64,000 bases of DNA from Metaphire vulgaris (GCA_018105865.1 CM030843.1:366001-430000), one strand, 5' to 3'; positions 32,779 to 47,884 are shown, counted from the stretch's first letter. Notes: generated by a model from the letters alone, not told the origin. Numbers and translations are program-made.

Positions 32779-33138
32779 CTCTGTAGTTTAGAAATGTCCA
32801 ATTTAAGCAATAGAGAAAATCACAGGCAAAATTCTGAATGCCAAGAACTTTTGATATACAAGAGATAGTGCCCTAATTTTTGAAAAAAACTTGATTACTA
32901 GGTGCTCTTCACTTGCCTGTCAAAAGTGCTAGGCATTCACACGTCTGTCAATACCATTCTCTGTAGTTTAAAAATTCCCAATTTACGCAATAGAGAAAAC
33001 CACAGGCAAAATTCTGAATGCCAAGAACTTTTGATATACAAGAGATAGTGCCCTAATTTTTGAAAAAAACTTGATTACTAGGTGCTCTTCACTTGCCTGT
33101 CAAAAGTGCTAGCCATTCACACGTCTGCCAATACCATT
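32779..33138. repeat. Two tandem 180-bp units
   Basis: Units begin CTCTGTAGTTTA at 32,779 and 32,959 and differ by few substitutions; a third start (CTCTGTAG) appears at 33,139. Inside the 996-bp transposon. Confidence 0.9.
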
Positions 33139-33632
33139 CTCTGTAGAAAAGTTATATCAAACCTGTTACAGTCTTGCAGAAAATACTATACCAGGTCTAC
33201 CTCCCCCTCAACAAAAAACTTATCGGATTTACACGATTTGCACAAGTGACCCTGGCGGTCCGACCGGTGCAATTGCACCGGTTTGCACCAATGTAGCTAT
33301 GCCACTGCTCCACAGAGTAATTCAATCACAGGTGGGCTGAAGAGCAAAATATGAAATCTGTGCGGGGATAAAGACCCATTATTCGTTGCTTTCCAAGACC
33401 CAGTGTAGTCGTACCGCGCTATGAGAGAGCATTTGAAATGATTTCTTTGATGTAGAATTGTATCTTTGGATTTGTGTTACCGTAAAATCAAACAAGGGAT
33501 TTTGATATCCAAGAAATAAACAGAACCTAAGATACTAGAGTTCTAGGCCTATTATAAAATGATATCTGCTATAAGAAAAAGTCTGCTAAAATAGACCAGT
33601 GGCTTCTTCCAGCATATTCACCACAGAGGTAC

Positions 33633-33979
33633 CAGTGTTTATTCTAGCCACCTAGACATCGGGGGGATACAAAATGTTTGGGGGGATCTTCAAAAGGAAA
33701 AATAAAACGGTCATCCATATATTTTCCCCTGTGAAAATATCCTTACAAGCAAAAAAGGTCATTCATCATATATTTTTCATTCTCAAAATTCCCTGACAAG
33801 CAAAAAAGGTTATCATCTTTCTATTTATTTTCCCCTCTTCAGATAATTGGAACCCCTGGTCAAAATGTTTGGGGGAAAATGTCCCCCTCCCAAGCCAAAA
33901 TCCCAAAACAATTTTGTAGCAAATTTAAAACTTTGGGGGAGGGGGAATTCCTCCCAGAGAAGGCCTAGAATAAACACTG
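33633..33979 (+). mobile_element. hAT-like MITE family 2, full copy
   Basis: 347 bp between CAGTGTTTATTCTAG and CTAGAATAAACACTG, flanked by exact AGAGGTAC duplications. Confidence 0.9.
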
Positions 33980-34592
33980 AGAGGTACAACTATTTACTAT
34001 TTTTCACACACTGTTGATACAAGAAGTTTGCTAACCCTTTGAAATTGAGTACTTATATTTAATATGGACACGAACCGAATTGAACAGCGTGTAAAATCTT
34101 TCAACAGACAGTCCACCATTGCACAAAGACAAGGAACCATCATGCATTAAACAGTAACATTACAAAACAAGATTACGCCTCCAAGCACGTCACTGAATCG
34201 ACAGTCATGTGACGCTTAAATCACGTGACACCGAGCAACGGAAGTTCTGATCAAATGAACGCGTCAATCATAAAAAAAAGATAAAAAGAAAACCACCGTC
34301 TTCAAAACTTTAACAGGTTTTACAAACGTTGCTTCTGTACAGGTTCTTAAAAGCATCCTAATGAGGAAAGTCATTCTGCAGCACACCTCATGTCATGATC
34401 TCCAGCACCGTTTCCATAGTGACCCTCATCACCTTATCTTCATGAACATATTCAACGGAGAAGTCGGTTGCTAGAACAACATTTCAAGTTTCAACTTAAA
34501 ATGAATTAAGAGAGTTCAAATGCTCCACAACAATAACTATTTCAAAATTAAGCAATCAGAAACTACAAGGCTAATAAATTGGGCGCTTGATA

Positions 34593-34718
34593 TCAACCAA
34601 TAAGCAACAACAACATGAGCCTTGCCTTTTCCTGGTGACTCTTTGGGAAGACTTTCCAAAACCTAAGCGTTTCATCTCCTGCTCCAGTTACAATCGATTC
34701 CCCGTCGGGAGACATAGC
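34593..34718 (-). CDS. FZR1: FZR1 exon 11 (terminal, atypical tail)
   Basis: 126 nt including stop TGA, acceptor TTTTCGTAG. Encodes AMSPDGESIVTGAGDETLRF WKVF, then PKSHQEKARLMLLLLIG and stop. The first part is nearly identical to the family; the tail is not, and lacks Ile-Arg. An alternative donor inside this exon leading to an unseen last exon cannot be excluded. Confidence 0.85.
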   Translation of the reverse strand, partial: AMSPDGESIVTGAGDETLRFWKVFPKSHQEKARLMLLLLIG

Positions 34719-36684
34719 CTACGAAAAAGTTCATTTACAACAGCGTAAACGGAAATATAAATTACCATGGTAAGCACTAAAAGTAGCAGCCTCAGAGAAG
34801 GCTGCACCATCATAATGAGATTTAACTGTAGAAATGCAATCGATAGAAACTGTCTGCAGATTAACTATGAACCACATACCAAGTACAGGACTCTGAAGGA
34901 ATGGCCGCTAAGGCGAGCTATTTTGCTCATAGACGGGTAACGCCAAAGAATGATTTCGTTCTGCTGATAGCCGTGGGTGCTGACCTGTTGTTATAAGAGA
35001 AACACTCCTTTGAAATTATTATCAAAAGGCCAACAAAATCATCAACAATTCAAAACAAATGTCTCTCAGAAGAACAACATCAAGATATACCATATGCCAT
35101 CAAAACAGATTCAAGAAAGGAATAGAACTGTTATGATGAAATCCATTTATTAAAGTCGTATTCATGTAACCGCTCAAAATGTCTAAATCTGTGACTTCAA
35201 AATATTTCTAATTTTACTAAATAACAGTGAGCATTCAAAAGCAGCGTAAACATCGCTCACCAACTCGTTTGTATCTTTTGACCACATGAGACTGCATATC
35301 TGAGAACCAGTGTCGATCGAGTGAACCTCTCGACACGTCAGACTGTTCCAGAACTTGATCTTTTTGTCCCCCGTTCCTCCCCCACTGGCAAGAACGTTGG
35401 TCTGATGCGGTGACCAGGCAAGGGCCTTAACGGCCGCTGTGTGTTCGGTAAAGATGTGAACCGGCTGCAGAGACGAAATTCCCCACAAAATCAGTCGGTT
35501 GTCGTTACTGCCAGACGCCAGCAACCGACGATCCGGTGACCAGCGAAGACCACACACCTACAGAGCACAAAACAGACAGATTAATTAATCCAGCTGGAGA
35601 AGAAAAGAAGACAGTGGAAGAAGAATAATATCTGAGAAAACAGGAAAAGAAGCAAAGTTCATTATACAAATAATAGAACAAAAGAGGATTTTAGAAATAA
35701 TATCAGGCACTGAAAGTCCCTTTACAATGCTGTTACATTGAGATGGATTTTACTACTTGGGGACTACAGATATAAACAAGCAATGTTTCCATGCCCAAAA
35801 TTTAATGAGATTCAGTTCTAATAACACAGAGTACCTCTTGATGATGAACCAGGAAACTGCTTCCCGTGGTCGAAGGGCAACGGTAATCCCACAGCATAAT
35901 CGACCGATCACGGCTGCCAGATGCGAGTCTCTCGTCGTTCCATGCAAGGACTCCTAGAAAGCAAAACATCTCAGCAGAGTTCAGCCTTTGCTTGCATGCA
36001 TTGTGTATGTCTTTAACAGAATATTTCACTGGCCGTTCACTTAGAAAAGTCTCCTTTACGATACGTACCAATTCTTGACTGATGGACTCGTTTTGTGCTA
36101 AGGAACCTGTTGTATTCAACGTCCCAAAGGTGGATGTGCCCGAGATATGTTCCAATGCCAAGAATATTTCCCTGTAAGATAGAGTCAGAATCAAAGCATA
36201 AAAACAAAACTACCGAGTAGCTCAACTCGGCTGGGGTACCGGTACTTCCAACATTATCCGACAGGAAAGCATGCATACTAGTAGTATCTCAAATACTAAT
36301 TTCAATTCTGAGGTGTTGTGTTTTCACCAAAATTGACAACCAACATTCCCAACATAGATTGAAGACGTCACCAATCTGTTGTGCAATACTAGGGATGGGG
36401 TAAAAAATTGACAGGTGCTGAAAATAGGAGGAATGACTTGAACCATTTGAACACTTAAAATGCAACCACAATTTTAACCAAATACCTTTAAACATAAAAC
36501 TACATGGTTGCAATACCATAAAACATCCGACAGTGACAAATAGAATAGAACTGATGTGTCACTTACCCTTTCATTGAAAGAAACTGAAGTGACAGTATCG
36601 TCTGGAATCGTTGAAACATCTGAACTGTGGCTGATCTGAAAGTTCAGAGATAAAACTTATGAAGTTTACAAAGTTTAACAAGAG

Positions 36685-36737
<53 letters not shown>

Positions 36738-38210
36738 AGGAGAAGGACCAACACAAAAGTTTGGCAAACAGTGAACAAAAGGTGAACTTACAAACAAAGA
36801 AGGATTCTGCGAAAACATTGAAAATAACAGGCAAGATATCTGGCGTGACAAATTTGTAAATGCATTTCCCGTTTGCATTTTACAAAACAGATTAAAACCA
36901 AAGCAGAAAAAAGAAAAATTCCCATTGTATTTAAAAATACTCAATGATTGAATATCAACAGAGACTGAAGCTTTTCACGCAGTCTGAAAAGGCAAATACC
37001 AGTCATACCTCGCATGTTGTAGCGTTCCATAGATAAACTTTTGTGTCAAGACCAACGGCAACAACATTCTGCGAAGACCAATCGACCAAATTCAGATAGA
37101 AATCGTCTGGAAGATTTGGAGCGTCGAGAATCTTAAACGGAGATTTCGGAATTTTTCTCACAAACTTTTGAAAACAACAAAATACTAAAGACGGTTAATA
37201 ATTTTGGCTGATAAAAAAATGATTGCTTCTGTCATGAAGCTGAAGGCAACTGGAAACGGAAATCAAGAATTTTCCATTACATGAAAAATGTTTCGACAAC
37301 ATTGACTTGGGACTATGATTCAAAACTTTGGAAGGTTCTATTCTAGGCATTACCCTTTTTGCGGAATAAAGAAGGCGTTGACTGTTTCTGCCAACAGGAG
37401 AAAGAGAATAAGGTGTATCATCAAATGTCTTGGTATTGCGATCCCCAACTTGATACTAAAGCAAAAAATAAAGATACGTTTCAAATAATACACTGTTCAT
37501 ACATAATCTCATGAAGTACTCTGAAGCTGCCATGCAGAAATTGTTAAAGCAACAAAAGACAAATAGCTAAGCTTCCGTTTTTTCTATATTCAGAGAAAGA
37601 AATTTTGCCTGGAAAAGATTCTGCGTTTCCTTTTTCGAAGGAGGGGAGAGAGGCACACTGTCTCCCACAGAACGCAAATTCTCGTAGCTCGTTCCAAGAA
37701 GTTCGTTTTTCAGTAGACAAGAATAGGCAAAGCAGTCATCCTTCTCTTCTCTTTCCTTCAAAAATTCTCCTGAATCTGTTTTTGATTTCTGCAAATCAAC
37801 ACAATCCTCACTCAGAAGCACAAATGGTCCCAAGTGCAGTCACGCCTGAGTCTGCATCGCCATCTATTGCACAGAAAACAAATGACAACAACTCACCTGG
37901 TCAGGTAATAGAGAAATTCTTAAATTCAAGGTTCCGTTACTAACTGCACTTACTGAAATAGAACTGAAGCGAAGTCTCCATCTGGAACGCGATCGTTTTG
38001 GAATAAAGCGGTCACTAGACTCACAGCTGAGTCGCTGACAAACAAATTACAAGCAAAATTTCTTCTGTTAAATCCTTAAAAACTATCAGAGCATAGATGA
38101 ACACCAGTTCTTTGTTGCTGTTATTACAATTACTATTGATACTAATAATTTTATTAACTTCATTACTATTATTACAGTTATGATCATGATTAGCGTCATC
38201 ACCTCAACTG

Positions 38211-38276
<66 letters not shown>

Positions 38277-38397
38277 ATGCCACTGTTATTACTAAAACAG
38301 GTAATAAAGAGGTGTAAACGGTGGTGTTCACCTGATTGGCTGATGACAGCTGCTGGCATTGTGTCCTAATCAGCCTCTGTTGATAGTTTGGGTCCAT
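34593..38397 (-). CDS. FZR1: Fizzy-related / Cdh1 (FZR1) APC/C activator, complete, 11 exons
   Basis: WD40 co-activator that recruits D-box and KEN-box substrates to the anaphase-promoting complex in G1 and in postmitotic cells. The 11 exons sum to 1,404 nt, 467 residues (vertebrate FZR1 is about 495). N-terminal start MDPNYQQRLIR resembles MDQDYERRLLR. The C-box DRFIPKR is intact (exon 2). LLKNELLG and TPYSLSPV follow, then KIPKSPFKILDAP and DDFYLNLVDWSS lead into seven WD40 blades (SGSRDRSIMLWD, ASGGGTGDKKIKFWN, TGAGDETLRFW). The protein closes LMLLLLIG-stop and lacks the family's C-terminal Ile-Arg tail. One junction needs a GC donor (exon 3). Coding-strand DNA is T/G-rich and codons are A/T-ending, unlike the GC-rich LAR and Kv exons. 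Fizzy/Cdc20 is excluded by the overall match to fizzy-related proteins. Confidence 0.96.
34880..34984 (-). CDS. FZR1: FZR1 exon 10
   Basis: 105 nt, phase 0, acceptor ATAACAACAG, donor TTG|GTATGT. Encodes VSTHGYQQNEIILWRYPSMS and LSGHSFRVLYL, the blade around the conserved STHGYSQNQ. Confidence 0.96.
35261..35557 (-). CDS. FZR1: FZR1 exon 9
   Basis: 297 nt, phase 0, acceptor CTCTGTAG, donor TTG|GTGAGC. Encodes VCGLRWSPDRRLLASGSNDN, TEHTAAVKALAWSPHQ, LASGGGTGDKKIKFWN and IDTGSQICSLMWSKDTNEL. Confidence 0.97.
35835..35953 (-). CDS. FZR1: FZR1 exon 8
   Basis: 119 nt, phase 1 to 0, acceptor GCTTTCTAG, donor GAG|GTACTC. Encodes VLAWNDERLASGSRDRSIML and WDYRC, ending in HHQE before VCGL. Confidence 0.94.
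36069..36171 (-). CDS. FZR1: FZR1 exon 7
   Basis: 103 nt, phase 0 to 1, acceptor ATCTTACAG, donor TTG|GTACGT. Encodes GNILGIGTYLGHIHLWDVEY and the HQSRIG turn before the next blade. Confidence 0.92.
36567..36635 (-). CDS. FZR1: FZR1 exon 6
   Basis: 69 nt, phase 0, acceptor CTTTCAG, donor AGG|GTAAGT. Encodes ISHSSDVSTIPDDTVTSVSF NER as 23 residues, corresponding to CDLSVEGDSVTSVGWSER. Confidence 0.9.
37009..37164 (-). CDS. FZR1: FZR1 exon 5 (first WD40 blade)
   Basis: 156 nt, phase 0, acceptor GTTTTCAAAAG, donor GAG|GTATGA. Encodes RKIPKSPFKILDAPNLPDDF and YLNLVDWSSQNVVAVGL, near-identical to the family. Confidence 0.95.
37354..37455 (-). CDS. FZR1: FZR1 exon 4
   Basis: 102 nt, phase 0, acceptor TTGCTTTAG, donor AGG|GTAATG. 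Encodes DDTPYSLSPVGRNSQRLLYS, matching the conserved SPYSLSPVSNKSQKLLRS. Confidence 0.93.
37609..37788 (-). CDS. FZR1: FZR1 exon 3
   Basis: 180 nt, phase 0, acceptor GATTTGCAG, probable GC donor CAG|GCAAAA. Encodes FAYSCLLKNELLG, matching the conserved LAYSALLKNELLG, and SPPSKKETQNLFQ, matching STPEKKGLF. No in-phase GT donor fits the similarity. Confidence 0.82.
37954..38034 (-). CDS. FZR1: FZR1 exon 2 (C-box)
   Basis: 81 nt, phase 0, acceptor TTTGTCAG, donor TCA|GTAAGT. Contains DRFIPKR, the C-box that docks on APC8, followed by an Arg-rich stretch RSRSRWRLRF. Confidence 0.92.
38211..38275. repeat. (ATC)n in FZR1 intron 1
   Basis: About 21 units, between the start exon and the C-box exon; one of the few microsatellites inside FZR1, with (GA)n at 36,684-36,734. 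Confidence 0.97.
38332..38397 (-). CDS. FZR1: FZR1 exon 1 (start codon)
   Basis: 66 nt, donor CAG|GTGAAC. Encodes MDPNYQQRLIRTQCQQLSSA NQ in one piece of 22 residues. Start chosen by similarity to the vertebrate N-terminus; the frame stays open upstream for some codons. Confidence 0.85.
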
Positions 38398-38777
38398 TTG
38401 ACCTCTCGGAGTTTGTGACCTTTTTTCAACGATGATGACCAACAAGAGCCACAGTCTTAAAAGTTCAAATGCCTGAGTGAAATTTTACAATATCATTAAG
38501 CGACTGTTAATGAAAACACCTCCTGAGACACACACACAAAGCAGCACCGCGTGTTAAAACTGCGTCCCCTCGAAGCCAAACTGACTTTCTGCGCTATTTA
38601 TAAAGATACAGAAATGGCCTGAATCAAGACAAATCATCGATCAAACTGGTACTGACTTATCATGACCGATACTGTTACGGACTTACTTATTGGATTTGAC
38701 TGCGGGGATAACGATTCACATCCGAGCTACAATCAGCTGATGCCAAGTGCGTTACTAAAATGGCGCTATCGAAGTTC

Positions 38778-38814
<37 letters not shown>

Positions 38815-39189
38815 TAATAATAATAATTGTTGGCTTAGTTCATTATTCTGAAGCTTCGGTTGGACTTCATAGCGTTTACATCTACCGCGAATCGGTGCCA
38901 ATCGACTAACATATCTACGTTAAATACCGACATTGCACTTTATTTAAAGCGCTTTGGCCTTTGGCTAAAATTGGCTCCTTCTTAGCCTGTGACAATTTAG
39001 CTGTCTATGTAAACAACTGCGATCTTACTTGTTTATCGGGCCTCCTGTAAATTAAATGCCCCGGCTTTTCAAACAATACACAGAAACTCTGATTAGCAAT
39101 ATTTTTACTTAATAAAAATTGAATGAATAATACGCACGAAATGTACCACGAAGCTTTGCAAAGCACGTATAAAATAAAAGCTAATTAAA

Positions 39190-39310
39190 AATCCCAATCA
39201 CGTGTTATTGTTGATTTCGCGCCGCTCGCCATTTAACACATAGGCGCTTCCGGTCTGCGGAAAAGTAAGCACGTAAGCAATTATCTCTCCAAATGGTCGC
39301 ACGTTTCCGG
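39190..39310 (-). promoter_or_regulatory. FZR1: Candidate FZR1 promoter (ETS, YY1 and E2F-like motifs)
   Basis: Read on the minus strand: CCGGAAG (ETS, 39,247-39,253), AAATGGCG (YY1, 39,227-39,234) and GGCGCGAAA (E2F, 39,215-39,223) within 40 bp, as in TATA-less housekeeping promoters. Lies 0.8 kb upstream of the FZR1 start codon. A donor-like AACAA|GTAAGA near 39,036 could end a 5' UTR exon. Confidence 0.35.
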
Positions 39311-39568
39311 TGTGTTTGGTCGTTTGCAACTCTGCACTCCTTCGATTAAGCCGCTGACGATTCGCTTCAGCGTTTCCTTTACTGGCGTTTTCTGTGGCGT
39401 TCACTGTCTTTAAGAATTTAATAATAAATCGATTTTCTTTGCCCACCCCTCCGCAGGATGAAGATTGCGAGCGTCTTCCGTATATATTTGTTTCTAAAAT
39501 GGCAGCTGATCTGGAAGTTTGGAACTGACGTAGTCCAACAGAATGGCCTAAGCTGTCGATTTCACTGC

Positions 39569-39615
<47 letters not shown>

Positions 39616-39635
39616 GTTACTCGTCTTCTGAATTG

Positions 39636-42861
<3,226 letters not shown>

Positions 42862-42947
42862 TTCCAGTGGAATGTCTTTCTAACTAATCCTTTGCCCGCA
42901 AGCAACGAATAAGAGTGAAGACAAGTTTTACTTACGTTACATAACTT

Positions 42948-43021
<74 letters not shown>

Positions 43022-45034
43022 TCTGAATATCACAATTAACAGTAAGAAGTTCTAAACTGAATGAATATCACGTGGCCGAAGTTTGCTAAATCGCAGAACA
43101 TGTTACGTCACAATCGGATATTACGTCACGCATCAGAGAATCGCGCGTATATGTCACGTGATGTCTTGATAAATCCGAATGTTGTCAAGCAACGGAATCT
43201 GAATTAATCGAATTTTAATTTACTTGGCGCAGACTCGTTCAATAAAAGACGCGGTAGTGAGCACTTTAGTGACATATTTCTAGCGAAGTTAATCTGCTCA
43301 GCCACGAATTGAGTCTTCATTGCATGTTCTGTATTGATAGTCGGCGTCGATCTATATACCGGTCACGTGATATCCTTTATCCTCAGGACTGATTTGCCAG
43401 CTTCAAGATCTTTTAAAGGGATAGACGAATATTTAACCAGAACAATTTTCTGAGATTTTCAGGATCGTGGAATGTTTCTGAGTGGGTGTCGATGCATGAA
43501 CCCTAAAATCTTATCGAGTACTCAAGTATCGTGTTTGTATAAACACACTTTGGCGCATTCGACGAAAATCTATTTTTAAGATCTCTTTCAATCTTCGGTA
43601 GAAAAACAGCGAAGGGCTTTTTTTTAATAGACTGCTACATTCGAAGGTTTCAAATAATTCCCACGTAGACAGAGGATGACGACTAAGATCCGACCAACGA
43701 AGCTGTTAAAAATATGTGATATTGTTACATGAGAGTTTACTCCATTGCTGCGTCTTGTTGAAACTCGGTTTATAGCTGTGATAGGTATAAAAGGAAACTG
43801 CAGGCGGGGGTAGGGGAGGGGTGCAAGGCCCGAGATTAACGCTATAGTTCCAGCATCGGGAAATACAATTATCGGCATAAAGCAGTCGACACGTCGTGTG
43901 CAGACCAAAGGTGTAACATTTTACAGCAGAGTTTTCATTCGTCAGCCACCGTCCGCTCAGTTACCGATAAGATCCGGTTGAAAAGTGATTCCGTCGTCGA
44001 AAACGAATTGCGCTATAAAATTCAATCGCCTCTAAAGCCCTCGGCGGTAAAACAGTTTAACTCGATCGCGAAAGTGCATCGAAACGACGAGAGGCGCATG
44101 GACCCGCCGTCCTGGTCCTGGGCTACCCAGGGGGGCCTCTGTGCTCCCCTTCCCCCGTTTGAGGCGTCGACGACGTACAACACCCTGTTCGGAGGAGAAT
44201 CATTTGCGGAGGAATTATCTGTTTTTGCCTTTTCGCGATTTATTGTCGTCTTTATATGCGCAACACATTCCAACGGACCTCGGGCGATAATAGGGCAGTT
44301 TCTTCGGACGGCGTATTACTAATAAACGCCCAGGAGTTGTTTCAACGGGCGTGGCCTGCATGGTCCGTTCTCTTGTCCTGGGGGGAGTGGGTCTAGAGGC
44401 CCGCATGGCTCTTCGCCCCTTCGTTCCCGGCTGCTCAATAATATTTTGACGGCGTGACAAATTGGCTTTTGATCTTGAAGCAGTTGGGAGACAGATTGAC
44501 CTCCGTGACCCGCAGAAGAAACCCGACCCGCGGTTTCTTCCGACCAGGGTGGCTCGGCCGCAGAGTCGGCATCGTCGGTCCCTCGACCCTTCAGCCCATC
44601 CATCGGTCCTCGACCGTCGTACTGTACAGCGCTATCCCGTGTCGAACGGCGGCGGCTGGGAAGTAGATTTAGGTGCGCACACATGGAAATCGTAGAATCT
44701 TCAAAGGCGGAAAGCGTCGGGGGGTAAATAAGACGGAGGTTCCGCAGTTCGCACACCATCTGCAGCGCTTCTCCTCCTCACCCTAAGAACACCATCTGGA
44801 TGATTTATTGCCGTTGATAGGGCGACTGTTGGAATCGGTGGTAAGTGGATATGACAATTCCCTGTTTCGGACGCAGAGGGCAGAATGTCGATTGGCTGAT
44901 CGCTGAGAAGAAATTCCCTCTGCATCTCAGGGCGTCGAAAATGATTCCACTTCAATCTGTAATCTTCTGTCATTAATCAAGACTCAACTGAAGTGAAGAC
45001 ACGAGTGTATGGTGTAAATACTCCGGTATAAACA

Positions 45035-45224
45035 CAGTGGCGGCTCCACCGGGGGGCAGGGGGCCCGTGCCCCCCCCTATTGAGAGCCTGCCCCCCCAGT
45101 GGTCCCCCCAGTTGGGACCCTATACTTAATGCTACACACATTAAACAACAAATGGTTGGCCCCCATGATTAGAAGTTGCCACCCCAACGCCCCCCCCACT
45201 TGCCAATTCCTAGAGCCGCCACTG
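45035..45224 (+). mobile_element. hAT-like MITE family 1, copy C
   Basis: Ends CAGTGGCGGCTCCACC and GAGCCGCCACTG are inverted repeats. Flanks TATAAACA and TATAGACA match in 7 of 8 bases. Confidence 0.85.
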
Positions 45225-45877
45225 TATAGACATCACCGCTGTATAGCAGAGTATCAACTGCACTTGAGTTTTTTTTAAACTTTTGCGGTCGATTGCAACG
45301 ATTGCTTTGCAATCATGTTTTGAAATGCATGGACGACTGAATGTGCTTCATTCTCAGCGCCATCTTCTTTTTGATTTCTTACACCCTGGAACAGTCTGAC
45401 AATTGCACTTTTTAGTAAACTCCAGAATGTCATCGTGAGGACGTTGTGTCGTCGGGTGTGACCATAAAGCGCTGCTCTGTTTTAAATCTAAGTGTCGAAC
45501 GTGTCTTCGAATGCCTTCGCTGCCTTTGAATTAGAATTAACGCGTCCAGTTGTTGGCGTGCGTTCAGTGTTCTTTCCAAATATCAAGTTTCATTACTGCT
45601 AAGGAGTTGATGGCAGTGTTCTATTTGATCGAAGCGAAACGGCAAACTGCATTCATTCGATGTGTTTTGATACCACAGAGAAATGATTCCTCCTTTAGCC
45701 TGTCGCCATCATGTCCACAAGCTCATAGTAGCCAGCATGTTTGACTTGTTGATGGGCCGCATCAAATTATTTGAAAGATTTTTAGAGAGGGATTGTTCTA
45801 TTTCAGTGATGAAGGGATTTTACACTTTGAAATTATATATATTTATATATATCCCAGAGATATATATATGATATATG

Positions 45878-45917
<40 letters not shown>

Positions 45918-46197
45918 ACCTGTTTATCACAGTTCAGACTTACAACAGGAGAACTGGCAGGTCCTATCCAGTGGTTGGCTTTTGTAATGCATATAGGGGC
46001 GGCGTGTTTTATGGTTGGCGTTTTTTTAATTGCATCTGCGTGTGGTTCTTTGCCGGAGTTTGTTTTCTCTTCGGTCGTTTCATTCGCCGACGAAACGCTC
46101 GCTCTTCAAACAATGTAAACTCAACGCCGGGTTTTCACAATCTCCGATTGCCGAAGAACGAATCGATATGTACTCTACTCCGTCTCTCCCTCTGCCC

Positions 46198-46228
<31 letters not shown>

Positions 46229-47131
46229 CTCCTCCTCTCTCTCTCTCTCGTCGTACGGCACTGAGTCGTATTTATACAAGCGATGTTGTTATTGATTTAG
46301 CATCTGGACGGAAGCCAATTAGCGTAACTAACCCGTATCAAGGTGATAATTGCCTTAAGAGGAGGGGTGTGGGAGAGGGAAGGTTCGGGTGCGCGGAGGA
46401 GCGGCTGGAGCGGGTAGCAGTTGCTCCGGTCGTGGACTTGAAAGAAAGACGGTTTCGTTATTGGAAATGTCTTCCAAACGGCGAACAGATGTTGGACTGG
46501 ATTTACGATCATCATTCGAACCAACGCATTCCTTCGAGTAATCGGACTGGAGGGCGCGGGATGGGGTGGGTGGGAGGGGAGAGGATGGCCCCTAATTCAT
46601 ATCTCGCCCCCCCCAACGGACCGCGAAAACATTGCGTTCGGTTGCCCTATACGAAAGACTCGTCGTTATCGCTCCATGGAGATAAGAAATGCTCTAATGT
46701 CCGTGTAGGGAAGCTATCAGCTGATCGAACGAAAACTTATCGTAAGAGTTTTATAACGAACGAAGATAAATGAAAGCGATGGAAAAGAACTCTTCTGGAG
46801 CATAACTGATGATTGCACCGTCTGTCTTTATTCTCTTAAATAAGTCATTTGTCTAATCACGCAGTCAAAGTATACCCGTTTTGTTTTGTACTCACCTCCC
46901 CGGATGGATCGACGGACAAAGACAGGGATAGTTTTATTCTCTGCTCTATGCTAGAGACCAGATATCACAGATATAGATGATGTATGAATTGTGTACACGG
47001 GCGTAAATCACTGGGGTACGGTACCACCCAATAATTAGTGAAGGGGTATATATAGTATCATTTATCCCTCCCCAATATTCAGAAAGTAGGTTATACTATG
47101 GCGTACTTGTATTAGACTATTAGTTTCATAG

Positions 47132-47186
<55 letters not shown>

Positions 47187-47420
47187 CCTATGATTACAAA
47201 GTTGAGACACTATATGTTATACTCTCAGTTTCAAACTGTTTTATGCTGAAGGAATTAGCACAGCTATAATAGTGATTATAGAAGATGATGCATTTTGCTC
47301 CACGTATTAGATGTATGATGGCAGGATTACGCCTCTGAGGGTGTAGGCCTATAAATAACGATGTATCTTTATAGTGTATATTTATATATAGGCCTACATC
47401 CTCATATAATTATACCTACA

Positions 47421-47472
<52 letters not shown>

Positions 47473-47582
47473 CCTATAGCCTATATCGTTTGCAATAGGC
47501 CTACATGTTTATGATGCAATGCGTCTGAACCACACAATTCAGAGCATTGGAAAGCTTTAAAAAGTGCATATACCTATACATG

Positions 47583-47583
<1 letters not shown>

Positions 47584-47660
<77 letters not shown>
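47584..47660. repeat. (GA)n microsatellite
   Basis: About 38 units; adjoins the dispersed 180-bp repeat copy. Confidence 0.97.
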
Positions 47661-47662
<2 letters not shown>

Positions 47663-47700
47663 TTGAAGACTGAATTGCTTTATGCCTTAAAAATGTCCTT

Positions 47701-47884
47701 TAAAATGTCCAATTTACGCATTAGAGAATACCACAGGCAACATTCTGAATGCCAAGCACTTTTTATCTACAAGAGATAGTGGCCTAATTTTTGAAAAAAA
47801 ACTTGATTATCATGTGCTCTTCACTTCTCTGTCAAAAGTGCTAGCCATTCACACGTCTGCCAATACCATTCTCTGTAGTTTAAA
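47701..47884. repeat. Dispersed copy of the 180-bp unit
   Basis: Shares AATTTACGCA, ATTCTGAATGCCAAG, CAAGAGATAGTG and CAATACCATTCTCTGTAG with the tandem units near 33 kb, but has no transposon ends around it. Confidence 0.85.

Larger units (their letters stand above)
32312..33307. mobile_element. Nonautonomous hAT-like element with internal 180-bp tandem repeat
   Basis: 996 bp. Left end CATTGGCGTAGCTAGG and right end TAGCTATGCCACTG are imperfect inverted repeats; flanks are the exact 8-bp duplication CTCCACAG. No transposase frame. Contains a nested element (32,378-32,650) and two 180-bp tandem units. Confidence 0.85.

Noticed and set aside
43978..44973. Several overlapping frames on both strands in a GC-rich stretch
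   Set aside because: No homology, frames shadow one another, and no consistent splice sites; possibly Kv promoter or UTR.
46170..46773. ATG frame of about 200 codons on the plus strand
   Set aside because: Starts with a CT/CTC low-complexity stretch, no family resemblance, no convincing splice or promoter context. Could be chance; not annotated as a gene.
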